Source: an uncultured bacterium
GTDB lineage: Bacteria > Verrucomicrobiota > Verrucomicrobiia > CAIQCK01
Length of the DNA stretch: 64,000 nt
Direction: 5' to 3'
Assembly: GCA_903870275.1 (NCBI GenBank)
Contig: CAIQCK010000065.1
Coordinates: 1 to 64,000, forward strand
The translations under genes were made by a program, and so were the position numbers. The notes under the pieces were generated by a model. It was not told where the DNA came from. It saw only the letters and a program-made list of their open reading frames with translations, and did not search any database. Below, piece after piece: positions 35,290 to 46,082 of the stretch (position 1 is its first letter; each line of letters opens with the position of its first letter).

Positions 35290-35613
35290 TCCGGTTGTGA
35301 CGGCTGCTGCCGGCACGTCGCTCCGCGGACAAAAAAAGATGCGACTCCTGCGGCAGAAAGGGATAGATTTTTGCCGTCTGTTCTGATTAACTAAGCTGTG
35401 ACTATTCAGTTGAAATAGCACCTTGCCTTCTTCCCGTTTGACGGGGAGAGGGAGGTGTTTCGCTTGCCGCGGTGTGGCTCACCGAATAGTGTCCGCCCTT
35501 GAAACGGGAAAAACAATTTCCTCTCCCCATCCGATGGGGAGAGGGCAAGGGTGAGGGGCTGCGGCGACTGCATGGATACGGCTAAGAGAAGACAGCCGCA
35601 GACGAGGTTCTCA
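35290..35613. repeat. Gap with CCTCTCCCC-type palindromes
   Basis: Bases 35520-35530 and 35534-35544 form an 11-bp perfect stem with a 3-nt loop, followed by GGCAAGGGTGAGGGG. A weaker related segment (CTTGCCTTCTTCCCG...GGGGAGAGGG) lies at about 35423-35451 in the opposite sense, so the two halves can pair across the gap. The CTCTCCCC/GGGGAGAG word has the look of a dispersed intergenic repeat. It lies just upstream of the histidine kinase start at 35614. Confidence 0.6.
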
Positions 35614-38595
35614 ATGAGCAAATCGCTGCATCTGTTGAATGTCGAGGATTCCGAGGTGGACGCACAGTTGTTGGTGCGTCTGCTGCGCGAGGGGGGCTAC
35701 GACGTAGTTTTTGAACGCGTGCAGACGGCTGAGGCCATGCGCGCCGCTCTGGACCACAAGCCGTGGGACATCATCATCTCGGACTATAAGATGCCGGCAT
35801 TTGACGGATTCAGCGCGCTTCAACTGGCGCGGGAGAGAGTGCCGGACATCCCGTTCATCCTGGTCACGGGCGCGGTTGGCGAGGAACGGGCGGCTGCCAT
35901 CATACGAGCCGGCGCCAATGACTTCTTGCTGAAGGGGAAACTGGAGCGGCTGGCGTCGGTGGTGGAGCGGGTGTTGCGCGAGGCCGAGGAACACTACGCG
36001 CGAAAGTGCGCGGAGGAGGCGTTGCGTCAAAGCGAAAAGCTTTACCGATTGCTGGCCGACAATGTTGAAAATTTCATCACCTTTCTCGACACGCAGGAAA
36101 ACCGCCTTTATGTCAGCCCGGCTTTTTACCGCGTGACGGGTTGGACGGCGGAGGAGGTGATGTCATCCGCGTGGGACGCGCGATTGCATCCGGACGATCT
36201 GCCCCTCATCCGGCAATCGCGCGCGGCGAATCTCGCAGGCCAGACCACGCTGACCGAACACCGGATTCTTTGCCGGGATGGTTCGTGGATATGGGTCGAG
36301 TCCCGTTGCAAGCCGCTTCCGGGTCCGGACGGCCGGGTGGCGAAATTGTTGATCCACCAGCGTGAGATCACCAAGCGCAGGCAGGCGCTGGAGGCGTTGA
36401 GCGGGAGCGAGCGTCTGCTGCGGCAGGTGATGGACCTGGTGCCGCATTACATCTTCGCCAAGGACCGTCATGGCCGGTTCCTTCTCGTCAACCGCGCCTC
36501 GGCCGAAGTCTTTGGTCGCTGTCCGGAGGACGTTGTGGGGCGTTATGAGCTAGAACTGTCGCGCAACAAGGCCCACGCGGAGGCGTTTCTTAGGGACGAT
36601 CGCGAGGTCATTGACAGTGGCAAGCCGAAGTTTATCTCCGAGGAGCCGACGACAGACGCGAACGGGCAGGTTCACTTTCTACAGACAACCAAGATTCCGT
36701 TCACGCCGCCCGGCAGCGCCGAGAAAGGGGTGATGGGCGTGGCCGTGGACATCACCGAGCGCAAGCGCGCGCTGGAGGCGCTGCGGCAAAGTCAGGAGCG
36801 CTACCAAGCGCTGGCAGACAACAGTCTTCTCGGCATTGCCGTCATGGACGCGAACTACAGGATCATGACAGTCAACGCAACGTTTGCCGGCCTCTTCAGA
36901 AAACCCGCCGCCGATTTTGTGGGCAAGTTCTGTTTCAACGAGTTTGAGAAGCGCTCGGCCGTCTGTCCGCATTGTCCGGGGACGCGGGCCATGGCCTCCC
37001 GAAGCACGGCGGAGGTTGAGACGCAAGGGGTGCGAGACGATGGCAGCCGTTTTTGCGTTCGAAACCGGGCTGTTCCAGTCTTCGGGCCAGACGGCGCGGT
37101 AAGCGGGTTCATCGAGATCGTGGAAGATATTGACAAACAAGTGCGCGCGGAACAGGCGTTGCGCGAGAGCGAGGAGAAATTCCGTTCCTATATCGAGAAT
37201 GCTCCGGTGGCGGTGTTGGTGAGCACTTTGGAAGGCCGTTTTACGGACTGCAATCCCGCCGCCGTTGCGCTGTTCGGGTATGACGCAGCCACTCTGAAAC
37301 AAATGCGCGCCGAGGTACTTTATCCGGAGGAAGATCGCGAGACGGTGATGCAGGAAATGGAAAGCCTGGCCCGCACCGGCCATGTCGAAGGCGAGTTCCG
37401 CATGAAGCGGCGGGACGGGCGCATCATTTGGGTTTCGTTGAGCGTCAACTCCATCGGGTCCGGGCGCGCCTTGGGCTTCTGTCAAGACATCACCGAGCGC
37501 AAGCAGACGGAGGAAAAACGCGCGCGGCTGGAGATGGCGGTCGAGCAAGCCGAGGAAACCATCCTCATTACGGACGCCTCTGGCACCATCCTCTACGCGA
37601 ACCCGGCTTTTGAAAGGAGTTCCGGCTACTCGCGGGAGGAGGTCATCGGTCAAAACCCGCGCATTCTCAAGAGCGGCAAACAAGACGCCGGGTTTTACCA
37701 ACGAATGTGGACCGTCCTGGGACGCGGCGAAGTATGGAAAGGGCGCTTCACCAACAAAAAGAAGGACGACACCCTTCACGAGGAAGAAGCCACCATCTCG
37801 CCCATTCGCAACGCCGCCGGCAAAATCATCAACTACGTCGCCATCAAGCTCGACGTAACCCGCGAAGTCGCGATGGAAGCCCAACTCCGCCAGGCGCAAA
37901 AACTGGACGCGATCGGCACGCTGGCGGGCGGCGTGGCCCACGAAATCAACAACCCCGTCAATGGCATCATGAACTACGCGCAGTTGATCGCTGACGAGTT
38001 GCAGGCGGGCAGCCCGCTGCGGAAATATGTGGACAAGATCATGAAGGAAGCCGGGCGGGTAGCGAAGATCGCCGGCAGCTTGCTGACCTTCGCGCGCCAG
38101 GCCACGGGAGGACGCAGCCCGGCGAATATGAACGACATTATCAACGCCACTCTCTCGCTCATCCAGACCGTGATACGGCAGGACCAGATCACGCTGGACG
38201 TCGAAGTGCCGGAGGGTCTGCCGCAAATGGAGTGCCGCAGCCAGCAGATCGAACAGGTGCTGATGAATCTGTTGACCAACGCCCGCGACGCCCTGAACGA
38301 GAAATATCCGGGCTACCACGAAAACAAAATCGTCCGCCTCACCGTCCGGCGGTTCGAGAAAGATGGCAAGCCGTGGGTTCGGACGACTGTCGAAGATCAC
38401 GGCAACGGCATTCCAGCGGGCGTCCGCGACCGCGTTTTTGATCCTTTCTACACCACGAAGCGGGCGGGCAAGGGAACCGGCCTGGGGCTTTCGATCAGCC
38501 ACGGCATCGTCAAGGAACACCACGGGGAGTTGCGCTTCGAAACCGAAACGGGCCGCTTCACCCGTTTCCATCTGGATTTGCCGGTGAACGACTAA
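35614..38595 (+). CDS. Hybrid sensor histidine kinase: REC plus about five PAS domains
   Basis: This protein has 993 residues from the ATG at 35614. It begins with a receiver domain (phosphoacceptor D57 in IISDYKMP, residues about 5-120), then four to five PAS/PAC domains (about 135-770; PAC ends such as DITERKRALEAL and DITERKQTEEKRAR are clear), then HisKA with the H-box GGVAHEINNP (H776), and HATPase with the N-box (N885), VEDHGNGIP and GKGTGLGLS at about 952-959. No membrane segments are present, so it senses cytoplasmic or soluble cues. No response regulator gene adjoins it, so its partner is unknown. Confidence 0.93.
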   Translation: MSKSLHLLNVEDSEVDAQLLVRLLREGGYDVVFERVQTAEAMRAALDHKPWDIIISDYKMPAFDGFSALQLARERVPDIPFILVTGAVGEERAAAIIRAGANDFLLKGKLERLASVVERVLREAEEHYARKCAEEALRQSEKLYRLLADNVENFITFLDTQENRLYVSPAFYRVTGWTAEEVMSSAWDARLHPDDLPLIRQSRAANLAGQTTLTEHRILCRDGSWIWVESRCKPLPGPDGRVAKLLIHQREITKRRQALEALSGSERLLRQVMDLVPHYIFAKDRHGRFLLVNRASAEVFGRCPEDVVGRYELELSRNKAHAEAFLRDDREVIDSGKPKFISEEPTTDANGQVHFLQTTKIPFTPPGSAEKGVMGVAVDITERKRALEALRQSQERYQALADNSLLGIAVMDANYRIMTVNATFAGLFRKPAADFVGKFCFNEFEKRSAVCPHCPGTRAMASRSTAEVETQGVRDDGSRFCVRNRAVPVFGPDGAVSGFIEIVEDIDKQVRAEQALRESEEKFRSYIENAPVAVLVSTLEGRFTDCNPAAVALFGYDAATLKQMRAEVLYPEEDRETVMQEMESLARTGHVEGEFRMKRRDGRIIWVSLSVNSIGSGRALGFCQDITERKQTEEKRARLEMAVEQAEETILITDASGTILYANPAFERSSGYSREEVIGQNPRILKSGKQDAGFYQRMWTVLGRGEVWKGRFTNKKKDDTLHEEEATISPIRNAAGKIINYVAIKLDVTREVAMEAQLRQAQKLDAIGTLAGGVAHEINNPVNGIMNYAQLIADELQAGSPLRKYVDKIMKEAGRVAKIAGSLLTFARQATGGRSPANMNDIINATLSLIQTVIRQDQITLDVEVPEGLPQMECRSQQIEQVLMNLLTNARDALNEKYPGYHENKIVRLTVRRFEKDGKPWVRTTVEDHGNGIPAGVRDRVFDPFYTTKRAGKGTGLGLSISHGIVKEHHGELRFETETGRFTRFHLDLPVND

Positions 38596-38666
38596 GGAGA
38601 GCCAAAACGCGCGCCGTTTTCAAACGGCTGCGTCTGGCCTCCTGTAAACTCACCGTTGGATCCGAC

Positions 38667-41426
38667 TTACGTGATCGGCCGGCGGCGCAATTCCTCGATG
38701 GCGCGAAACAGATCGGCGCGCGCGCGTTCCAAACGGGCGGCGTCGGTGACTTTGTCGCCGTTGAGGTCCAGCACGTAGAAGGTGTCGAACACCGCGCCTT
38801 TCTCGGTGGAAATCCGCGCCAGATTGATGTCGAGGCCGTGGCGGGCCAGGGTTTGCGCGATGGTGTAGAGCAGTCCGAGCCGGTCTTCGGCCTGCACCTC
38901 CACGACGGTGCGCATGCGCGACGCGGTGAGGTCCACGCGAACCACCGTGGGCACGACGCCTTGCGGCACGCGCCCGGCGGCGCGCGGCGGGCGGTGTTTG
39001 GCCAGCAGTTGCTGGAGGTCCGCGTTGTGGTTGAGGGCGCGGTCCAGTGTGCGCTCGAGTTGATGGCGTTGCTCCGGATCGGAGACGACGCGGCCTTCGA
39101 CATCGGCGACGTTGAAAATATCCAGCACGACGCCGTCGCGGCGGCTGTAGGCGTGCGCATTGAGGATGTTCAGGCCGGCAAACGAGAACGCGCCGCAAAT
39201 CTTGCTGAACAATCCCTCACGGTCCCACGTGCAGATCGTCACCTGCGAGTAGCCGCGGTCGGGCTTGTCGGTCCACAGCACCTGCGGCGCCAGGTCGTCG
39301 CGCGTCATCGCCACGGAGCGCTGCAAGAAGGCGTGGATGATTTCCAGATGCTTGAGGATTTCCTCGGCGGTGAAGGTCAGGAAATAGCGCCGCGGCATCT
39401 TGTCGAAATGCGCCGCCCGTTCCTCCTCCGGCATGCGGCTGCGCTCGCGGATGTGATCGAACAGGGTCTGGAGCCGCTGCTCCCGCAACGCCTGCGTTTC
39501 CGCGCCCGCCACCAGTTCGCCGCGCGTCTTCAGATACAAATCCCACAACAGCGAATTTCGCCATTCGTTCCACAACTCGCCGCTGGTGCCGGTCATGTCC
39601 GCGTAGGTCAGCAGCAGCAGGTTGTTCAACCGCGGCAGGTTCTCGACGAGCCGCGCGAACTCCACCACCGTCTCAGGATCGTCCAGGTCGCGCCGCTGCG
39701 TCACGTTATACATCGCGAGGTGATGGCGGATGAGAAACGCCAGCGTCTCGCGGCCGGCGTCGTCCAGACCGATGCGGCGCGCGGCGCGCTCGGCGAGCTT
39801 CACGCTGGCATCGCTGTGCGCGGCTTCGTTGGCGGCCTTGCCGCAGTCGTGCAGCAGCAGCGCGAAATAGAGAATCTCCGGCCGCGTGACTTCGTGGAAG
39901 AGCGGTTTGTAGTCCGCGTCCGGCCCCTGCGACGCCGTGACAACGGCGTCGAGCCGCTGCATCGTGATCAGCGTGTGCTCGTCGGCCGTGTAGCGGTGGA
40001 AAAACTCGTGCTGCACCAGCGCGTCGAGCCGGCCGAACTCCGGCAGGTATTTGCCGAGAAAACCGACCTCGTGCATCATCCGCGCGATGCGGCCGGCGCT
40101 GCCGCCGTCGCCGAGGATGGCCAGGAACGTTTCCCGCGCCCGCTCGTGGCTGCGAAAATCGTTGTCCACCAGCCGCAGGTTTTCGCGGATCATCGTCTGC
40201 AACGCGGGCGACAGGAACGCCTGCCGCTGCTGGGCATAGCGAAACACCCGGATCAAGCGCAGCGGGTCCTGGTGGAAAATCTCCGGCGACTCCGGCTCGA
40301 TCAGATCGCCACGGAGGACGAAGCCGTCTTTTTTTTCGGCCTTCGCGCCCAGCCGCAGGATTGGCAGGTGAATGCCGCGCCGCTCGAAGAAGCCGGGCGG
40401 CTTCAGCGCCATCCGCAGCGCCAGTGCGTTGGTGAGATAAAACACCTGCCGCGTGTGGCGATAGTAGTCCCGCATGAAACGCTCGATCCGCTGGAGCGCG
40501 CCCGGCTCGGCGTAGCCGAGGCGCGTGGCCACGGGCAACTGCAGCGCCAGCGTCAACACATCCGCCGGCCGGCCGGCCGCATAGTGCAACTCCGTGCGCA
40601 CGCGCAGGAGAAATTCATACGCCGCCTCCAGCGCCCGGCGCTCGGCGGAGGTGACAAATTTCCGCTTTTCCAGTTCCGGCAGGGTGCGGACGCCGTGTTT
40701 GAAAAGGCTCATCCAGAGAAGGTTCTGGAGGTCGCGCAGGCCGCCGCAGCCGTTTTTCACGTGCGGCTCCTGCAGGAACACCGTGTCGCCGAACTTCGCG
40801 TGCCGCTCGGCCTGGTCGCGCATCCGCTGCTCGATGTATTCGCTCGCGCAGGGTCGTACGCACTTGTCGAGCAGCCTCTCCTGCATGTCCGCGAACAGCG
40901 CGGGGTCGCCGGCGATGAGCCGCGCCTCGATGAGCGAGGTCTTCGTTTCCATGTCCTTGTTCGCCTGGTCCGCGCACTGCCTCACCGAGCGCGCCGTGTA
41001 ACCGACTTTCAGCGACAGGTCGAACAACGGCAGCACCGCGTGGTTGTAAAGCGCCTTCAGGAATGTTTCACCCGCCTGTCGGCGGGCATCGTGCAGCAGC
41101 ACCAGGTCAATGTCGCTGAACGGATTCAGTTCGGCGCGCCCGTAACCGCCGACGGCCGCCAGCGCCACCGGCGGCAGTTTCTCCTGCGGATGCTTCGCCG
41201 CGTAGGCCGCGTGCGCCGCCATGAACAAATGCCGCAGCACCGCGTCCAGCAACGCCGCGCGTGCCCGCGCGTTCTCAATGCCGCCGGCGCCGGCGCGATG
41301 GCTCATCATCAGCCGCCGTTGATGCAGCCGCAGGAAGTTTTCATAAAGCGCCAGCCGGCTGCGCCCGGTCTGGCCGGCGTGCCGTTGCTCGGCCAGTTGC
41401 AAGAGTTGGTCGTAACGTTCGGTCAT
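38667..41426 (-). CDS. glnD: PII uridylyltransferase/uridylyl-removing enzyme
   Basis: This protein has 919 residues from the ATG at 41426. The nucleotidyltransferase site is [20 protein letters not shown], followed by the GlnD-specific central part ([17 protein letters not shown]) and an HD phosphohydrolase domain ([17 protein letters not shown]). Two C-terminal ACT domains contain [21 protein letters not shown] and [21 protein letters not shown]. GlnD adds or removes UMP on the PII signal protein in response to glutamine, so it controls nitrogen assimilation. It is divergent from pdxJ, with 73 bp between the starts. Confidence 0.96.
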   Translation of the reverse strand: MTERYDQLLQLAEQRHAGQTGRSRLALYENFLRLHQRRLMMSHRAGAGGIENARARAALLDAVLRHLFMAAHAAYAAKHPQEKLPPVALAAVGGYGRAELNPFSDIDLVLLHDARRQAGETFLKALYNHAVLPLFDLSLKVGYTARSVRQCADQANKDMETKTSLIEARLIAGDPALFADMQERLLDKCVRPCASEYIEQRMRDQAERHAKFGDTVFLQEPHVKNGCGGLRDLQNLLWMSLFKHGVRTLPELEKRKFVTSAERRALEAAYEFLLRVRTELHYAAGRPADVLTLALQLPVATRLGYAEPGALQRIERFMRDYYRHTRQVFYLTNALALRMALKPPGFFERRGIHLPILRLGAKAEKKDGFVLRGDLIEPESPEIFHQDPLRLIRVFRYAQQRQAFLSPALQTMIRENLRLVDNDFRSHERARETFLAILGDGGSAGRIARMMHEVGFLGKYLPEFGRLDALVQHEFFHRYTADEHTLITMQRLDAVVTASQGPDADYKPLFHEVTRPEILYFALLLHDCGKAANEAAHSDASVKLAERAARRIGLDDAGRETLAFLIRHHLAMYNVTQRRDLDDPETVVEFARLVENLPRLNNLLLLTYADMTGTSGELWNEWRNSLLWDLYLKTRGELVAGAETQALREQRLQTLFDHIRERSRMPEEERAAHFDKMPRRYFLTFTAEEILKHLEIIHAFLQRSVAMTRDDLAPQVLWTDKPDRGYSQVTICTWDREGLFSKICGAFSFAGLNILNAHAYSRRDGVVLDIFNVADVEGRVVSDPEQRHQLERTLDRALNHNADLQQLLAKHRPPRAAGRVPQGVVPTVVRVDLTASRMRTVVEVQAEDRLGLLYTIAQTLARHGLDINLARISTEKGAVFDTFYVLDLNGDKVTDAARLERARADLFRAIEELRRRPIT

Positions 41427-41499
41427 CGCCCGCACCATACGCAACGAGGCGGGGAGTTCCAAGTTGCTTTTGGCCGGCGACCGCCTCATATTGCGCGCG

Positions 41500-42264
41500 A
41501 TGTTGAAACTTGGCGTCAACATAGACCACGTGGCTACGCTCCGGCAGGCGCGTTACAAGGACTCACCCGCGCTGGCGGGCGGGCCGGCCGGCGCTATTCC
41601 CGAACCCGATCCGGTCTGGGCCGCCGCCATCGTCGAACTGGCCGGCGCACACGGCATTACCTGCCACCTGCGCGAAGACCGCCGCCATTTGCAGGAGCGC
41701 GACCTGCGCCTGTTGAAGCAAACCTGCCGGACACGGATGGATTTGGAAATGGCGCCGACGCCGGACATGGTTCGCATCGCGCTCGACGTGCAGCCGGCGA
41801 TTTGCTGCCTCGTGCCGGAGAAACGGCAGGAGGTCACCACCGAAGGCGGCCTCGATATCGTCGGCGGCTACGACAACATCGCCGCCGTCACCAAACAACT
41901 TCAGGCCGGCGGACGCGAAATCAGTCTGTTCGTGGACCCCGACAGCCGCCAGCTCGAAGCGAGCGCGCGGGCTGGCGCCAACTACGTGGAGTTGCACACG
42001 GGGGCCTTCGCCAACGCGCCCGACCCCGCTGCCGCCGAACGGGAGCTTCAACGGTTGATCGCCGCCGCGAAACAGGCGCACCATCTTGGCCTGCGCGTCA
42101 ACGCCGGCCACGGCATCAACTACGAGAACGTCCACGCCGTTCTGCGCATCCCGCACTTGGACGAACTGAACATCGGTCATTCGATCATCAGCCGCGGACT
42201 CTTTGCCGGCCTTGGCCCGGCGGTGCGCGAGATGCTGGCGCTGATGGCGGGCTACGTCGGGTGA
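41500..42264 (+). CDS. pdxJ: Pyridoxine 5'-phosphate synthase
   Basis: This protein has 254 residues from the ATG at 41500 ([18 protein letters not shown], the canonical PdxJ start; an upstream ATG in frame overlaps the glnD start region). It contains [32 protein letters not shown] and [11 protein letters not shown], all strongly conserved. It condenses 1-deoxyxylulose phosphate with aminoacetone phosphate to make vitamin B6. Its TGA overlaps the start of the TPR protein gene (ATGA), and acpS lies next, which preserves the common pdxJ-acpS pairing with one gene inserted. Confidence 0.97.
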   Translation: MLKLGVNIDHVATLRQARYKDSPALAGGPAGAIPEPDPVWAAAIVELAGAHGITCHLREDRRHLQERDLRLLKQTCRTRMDLEMAPTPDMVRIALDVQPAICCLVPEKRQEVTTEGGLDIVGGYDNIAAVTKQLQAGGREISLFVDPDSRQLEASARAGANYVELHTGAFANAPDPAAAERELQRLIAAAKQAHHLGLRVNAGHGINYENVHAVLRIPHLDELNIGHSIISRGLFAGLGPAVREMLALMAGYVG

Positions 42265-43934
42265 TGATCGGGCCGTTTTCATCCCGGCTGCTTCGCCTGC
42301 TCGCAAGCCTCGTGGTCTGCGTGGCCACCGCGGGCGCGGCGGATTTCAACCTTTCCGCATATCTCGGCCGGCTGCTCCAGCAGAGCAACCTCGCGCGCGC
42401 CATGGACAAGATCCGCGAGGCCGACCAATTGCGCGCCGCCAATAAACTGGACGAGGCGCTTGCCGCGTCCGCCGAGGCCGTCGCGTTCGGGCCGGAACTG
42501 CCGGTGGCGCAGGCGCTGCACGGCCACATCCTGCGCCGGCTGGGCCATCTCGATCTCGCCGCCAGACATCTCAGCCGCGCCGTCGAGTTGCAACCCGACT
42601 ACGCCCCCGCGTGGCTCGAACTGTCGTTGACGCAGCTTCAGCGCGGCGACGTCGAGGGCGCGTTCGCCGCCAGCGCCCGGCTCGTCGCGCTCTTGCCGAA
42701 CGACGCATCCGCTCACGGCGTGCGCGGCGCGGCGCTGTTGCTCAAGAAGGACGCCGACGCCGCGATGCAGGAGTTTGCCACCGCCATCCGCCTCGACAAA
42801 CATTACGCCTACGGCTACGAAGGCCGCGCCGCCGCTTACGACGCGCAGGGCGAAACCAAGAGCGCGCTGGAGGATCTCACGCGCGCCTACGGCCTCAGCC
42901 GCGAGCCGGCGCTGCTCCTGCGCCGCGCGGCGATCAAATACAAACGCGGCGACAAGGACGGCGCGATGGAGGATTACGGGCTGGCCCTCAAAACGGCGCT
43001 GGACCCGCGCACGCGCGCCGGCGTGCATCTGGCCCGCGCGCAGATTTACCAGGAGTGGAAACAGCCGGAGCGCTCGGAGCAGGAGCGCGCCGAAGCCTAC
43101 GCGGCGTTGAAGGATCAGGCGGGCGCGCCGCAGCCGCTGGGCGACCACGCCAGCCTTCGCCCGCCGCCGTCCGCCGCGCAGGCGGTGGCGTTGCCGCCTG
43201 AAATCCAGCACGCGCTGCAACTTTTCCAGCAGAGCGTCGTCAACGCGCAGCGCGGCAAACTCGACGAGGCCACCGCGCAACTGGACGAGGCCATCCGGCT
43301 CGCGCCGCGCTTCGTCGAAGCCCACGTCAACCGCGGCATCCTGCTCGGCAACCGCGGCCGCGTGGACGCGGCCATCGCCGATTTCACCCGCGCCATCGAG
43401 CTGGGCCTGCGAGCGCCGGGCATTTACGCGCAGCGCGGCCTGGCCCGTGCGGTCAAGGGCGATTGCGCCGCCGCGGTCGCCGATCTGGACATCGCGCTCA
43501 AGGCCGAGCCGAAACAGGCGCCGTGGCTCGTCTGGCGCGCCAATTGTCTGCGCCGGCTCAGTCGCTACGACGAAGCCCGGCGCGACCTCGACATCGCGAT
43601 CGCCGCCGATCCGAAATTTGCCGTCGCCTACGACGAGCGCGCGCGCGTGCGGGCGCTCAAGGGCGAACTGCTGCCCGCGCTGGCCGACGCCGACCAGCTG
43701 GTCGCGTTGACGCCCAAAAACGCAGGGGCGTTCCTTCTGCGCGGTGCGATCCAGCACCAGTTGGGCAACTTCCAATCCGCGCTGGCGGACGTCACCCAGG
43801 CCATCGCGCTCGATCCCGGATTCGCGCTCGCCTACCAGGAGAGGAGCATCATTTACACCAAGCTGAACCAGCCGGACCTCGCCGCGCAGGACCGGAAAAA
43901 ACTCGCCGAGCTTTCCCGTCCGCCGGCCAAATGA
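42264..43934 (+). CDS. Exported TPR-repeat protein
   Basis: This 556-residue protein has a signal peptide over residues 1-26. Residues 40-280 and 310-550 are two blocks of TPR repeats (ALxLxPDYAPAWLELSLTQLQRGD and IRLAPRFVEAHVNRGILLGNRGRVDAA are typical), joined by a proline-rich link. TPRs bind partner proteins; here it probably acts in the periplasm. It starts inside the pdxJ stop and is followed 12 nt later by acpS, so it belongs to the pdxJ operon. An open frame extends far upstream through antisense glnD, but only this part is real. Confidence 0.88.
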   Translation: MIGPFSSRLLRLLASLVVCVATAGAADFNLSAYLGRLLQQSNLARAMDKIREADQLRAANKLDEALAASAEAVAFGPELPVAQALHGHILRRLGHLDLAARHLSRAVELQPDYAPAWLELSLTQLQRGDVEGAFAASARLVALLPNDASAHGVRGAALLLKKDADAAMQEFATAIRLDKHYAYGYEGRAAAYDAQGETKSALEDLTRAYGLSREPALLLRRAAIKYKRGDKDGAMEDYGLALKTALDPRTRAGVHLARAQIYQEWKQPERSEQERAEAYAALKDQAGAPQPLGDHASLRPPPSAAQAVALPPEIQHALQLFQQSVVNAQRGKLDEATAQLDEAIRLAPRFVEAHVNRGILLGNRGRVDAAIADFTRAIELGLRAPGIYAQRGLARAVKGDCAAAVADLDIALKAEPKQAPWLVWRANCLRRLSRYDEARRDLDIAIAADPKFAVAYDERARVRALKGELLPALADADQLVALTPKNAGAFLLRGAIQHQLGNFQSALADVTQAIALDPGFALAYQERSIIYTKLNQPDLAAQDRKKLAELSRPPAK

Positions 43935-43946
43935 TAAGGTGCACGC

Positions 43947-44351
43947 GTGATTCTTGGCACAGGCATTGACATCGTGGAGACCCGGCGCATCGCCGACTCG
44001 ATGGAGCGGTTCGGCGAGCGGTTCCTGAAACGCATCTTCCACGACGCCGAGGTGGCTTACGCCCGCTCGATGAAAAAAGCCGACCTCCACCTGGCCGCGC
44101 GCTTCGCCGCCAAGGAGGCCATCTCCAAGGCGTTCGGCACCGGCATCGGCGGCCAGCTCGGCTGGAAGGACATGGAAATCCGCCGGCGCGACAGCGGCGA
44201 ACCCTACGTCGTCCTCCACGGCAAGGCGCTCGACCTGATGAAGGCCCGCGGCGCCACCGCCCTCCACGTCAGCCTCAGCCACACCGACGCCTACGCCGCC
44301 GCCAGCGCCGTGCTGGAAGGAACGGGGGAGGCGGGGGGGCGCAACTCGTAA
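43947..44351 (+). CDS. acpS: Holo-[acyl-carrier-protein] synthase
   Basis: This 134-residue protein starts at a GTG with AAGG 7 nt upstream. It contains GTGIDIVETRRI (metal-binding D), FLKRIFHDAEV, the conserved AARFAAKEAISKAFGTGIG block with the catalytic/metal glutamate, and HVSLSHTDAYAAA. It transfers phosphopantetheine from CoA to ACP for fatty-acid synthesis. The last 10 residues are glycine-rich and not conserved. Confidence 0.95.
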   Translation: MILGTGIDIVETRRIADSMERFGERFLKRIFHDAEVAYARSMKKADLHLAARFAAKEAISKAFGTGIGGQLGWKDMEIRRRDSGEPYVVLHGKALDLMKARGATALHVSLSHTDAYAAASAVLEGTGEAGGRNS

Positions 44352-44469
44352 CTCGTGACTTGAGGGATGGTTTGCAGTATGTATTCGCATGACGGAAGCA
44401 GCATAAGGAATTTCACATTGCTCATCGCCCGTTACCAATCACGAACTACGATCCACCCATCACGTCCCC

Positions 44470-46005
44470 ATGAAAATCGTCACCGCTGAACAAATGCGGG
44501 AGCTGGACCGGCGCACCATTCAGGAGGCGCTCGTGCCGGGTCTCGAATTGATGGAGCGCGCGGGCGCGGGCATCTTCGAGGTGGCGCAGTCGATGGCCGT
44601 GGCGCGCGACCGCGGCGTGGTGCTCGTCGCCGGCAAGGGCAACAACGGCGGCGATGCAATCGTGGCGGCGGAACATTTGCTCAGGGCCGGCAACGGCTGG
44701 GGGCCGGTCACGCTCATGCTCACCACGGCCGCCGAGGAGCTTTCCGGCGACGCGCTGCATCATTGGAAGAAACTTGCGCCGCTCCAGCCGCACATCGTGC
44801 GTTTCGATCCGCACAAGAAGGAACTGATGGCCGGCGTGCTCGCCGGCTGCGGATTAATTGTGGACGGCTTGCTCGGCACGGGCGCGCGCGGCGAGCCGCT
44901 CAGTCCGGTGCGCGAAGCCATCGAGTTGATCAACGCCGCGAAACGTCCGACGCTGGCGATAGACATTCCCTCCGGCCTGGACGCCAACACCGGCCAGCCC
45001 GCCGCCGCGTGCGTGCGCGCGGACGCGACGGCGACCATCGGATTGCCCAAGCGCGGTTTGCTCCAGCAAAGCGCGCTCGACCACGTGGGCCGGCTTTCGA
45101 TTGTGGACATCGGCATCCCGGAGAGCTTCACCGCCGCGCTGCCGCCGGGCTGCGATTATTTCACGGTGGAGGACGCGCGCGCGCTGCTGCCGCCCCGCCG
45201 TCCGAGCGCGCACAAGGGCGACTTCGGCCATCTGCTGGTGGTGGCCGGTTCGGAGGGGTTCACGGGCGCAGCGGTGCTGTGCGGCCAAGCCGCGATGCGC
45301 AGCGGCACCGGGTTGGTGACGCTGGCCGTGCCGCGCGCCGTCTGGCCCGTCATCGCCACCCAGTGCCGCGAAGTGATGGCGAAACCGTTTGACGACTGGT
45401 CGGCGGCGGCGCTCGCGCCATGGCTGGAGAAGTGCGACGCGGTGGCGGTCGGCCCCGGCCTCGGCCAGTCGAAAGCCACCGATGCGCTGGTGAACTGGCT
45501 GTTGGAAAACTGCGCCAAGCCAATGGTCATGGACGCCGACGCGCTGAACGTCCTTGCCCGCGATCCCGCCCGGCTCCGCAACGCGCGCGGCCCGGTGGTC
45601 ATCACGCCGCATCCGGGCGAGATGAGCCGGCTGGCTGGCAAGAGCGTGGCGGAAATCCAGAGCGACCGTTGGAACAGCGCGACGCAATTTGCGACGGAGT
45701 CGAAAGCCGTCGTTGTTCTGAAGGGCGCGCGCACTGTCGTCGCCAATCCCGCCGGCGGGATTTCCGTCAACTCCACCGGCAATCCCGGCATGGCCAGCGG
45801 CGGCGTGGGCGACGTGTTGACGGGCCTGGTGGGCGCGTTGCTCGCGCAAAATATTTCCGCGTTTGACGCCGCGCGCCTCGGCGTCTGGGTGCACGGTTTT
45901 GCCGGCGACCTCACGGCGCAGGAAATCGGCGAGGAAGCGTTGATCGCTTCGGATGTGACCGCCCATCTCGGCGCGGCTTTTTGCAGGTTGCGGCAGCCGT
46001 CGTGA
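44470..46005 (+). CDS. nnr: Bifunctional NAD(P)H-hydrate epimerase/dehydratase
   Basis: This 511-residue protein has two domains. The N-terminal epimerase (NnrE/YjeF_N, residues 1-215) has GKGNNGGDAIVAAEHLL and LAIDIPSGLDANTG. The C-terminal ADP-dependent dehydratase (NnrD, 225-505) has GDFGHLLVVAGSEGFTGAA, ITPHPGEMSRL and the catalytic NPGMASGGVGDVLTGLVGAL. It repairs damaged NADH and NADPH hydrates. It follows acpS by 118 nt on the same strand and lies upstream of the SelW-like gene, which has its own promoter-like element. Confidence 0.95.
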   Translation: MKIVTAEQMRELDRRTIQEALVPGLELMERAGAGIFEVAQSMAVARDRGVVLVAGKGNNGGDAIVAAEHLLRAGNGWGPVTLMLTTAAEELSGDALHHWKKLAPLQPHIVRFDPHKKELMAGVLAGCGLIVDGLLGTGARGEPLSPVREAIELINAAKRPTLAIDIPSGLDANTGQPAAACVRADATATIGLPKRGLLQQSALDHVGRLSIVDIGIPESFTAALPPGCDYFTVEDARALLPPRRPSAHKGDFGHLLVVAGSEGFTGAAVLCGQAAMRSGTGLVTLAVPRAVWPVIATQCREVMAKPFDDWSAAALAPWLEKCDAVAVGPGLGQSKATDALVNWLLENCAKPMVMDADALNVLARDPARLRNARGPVVITPHPGEMSRLAGKSVAEIQSDRWNSATQFATESKAVVVLKGARTVVANPAGGISVNSTGNPGMASGGVGDVLTGLVGALLAQNISAFDAARLGVWVHGFAGDLTAQEIGEEALIASDVTAHLGAAFCRLRQPS

Positions 46006-46059
46006 TTCGCGCCGCAGCGTCCTTGACGCGCCGCGGCGGCCAACCTAGTTTTCAATATA

Positions 46060-46078
46060 TATAATGAGTGCGTGGAGG
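46060..46078 (+). promoter_or_regulatory. -10 element and Shine-Dalgarno before the SelW-like gene
   Basis: A perfect TATAAT at 46060-46065 lies in an AT-rich patch (TATATATAATG) that stands out in this GC-rich DNA. No good -35 box lies 17 bp upstream; a TTGACG at 46023-46028 is too far, at 31 bp. GGAGG at 46074-46078 is 4 nt from the ATG at 46083. This suggests separate transcription from nnr and strong initiation on the SelW-like frame, even though that frame meets a TGA after 12 codons. Confidence 0.6.
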
Positions 46079-46082
46079 AACT

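Noticed and set aside
38838..42263. A very long plus-strand open frame running antisense through glnD into the TPR gene
   Set aside because: glnD on the minus strand has full domain support; the plus-strand translation there is arginine- and alanine-rich with no domains. Only the part from 42264 is a gene.
46023..46065. TTGACG and TATAAT as one sigma-70 promoter for the SelW-like gene
   Set aside because: The spacing is 31 bp, far from the usual 16-18, so only the -10 element is kept.
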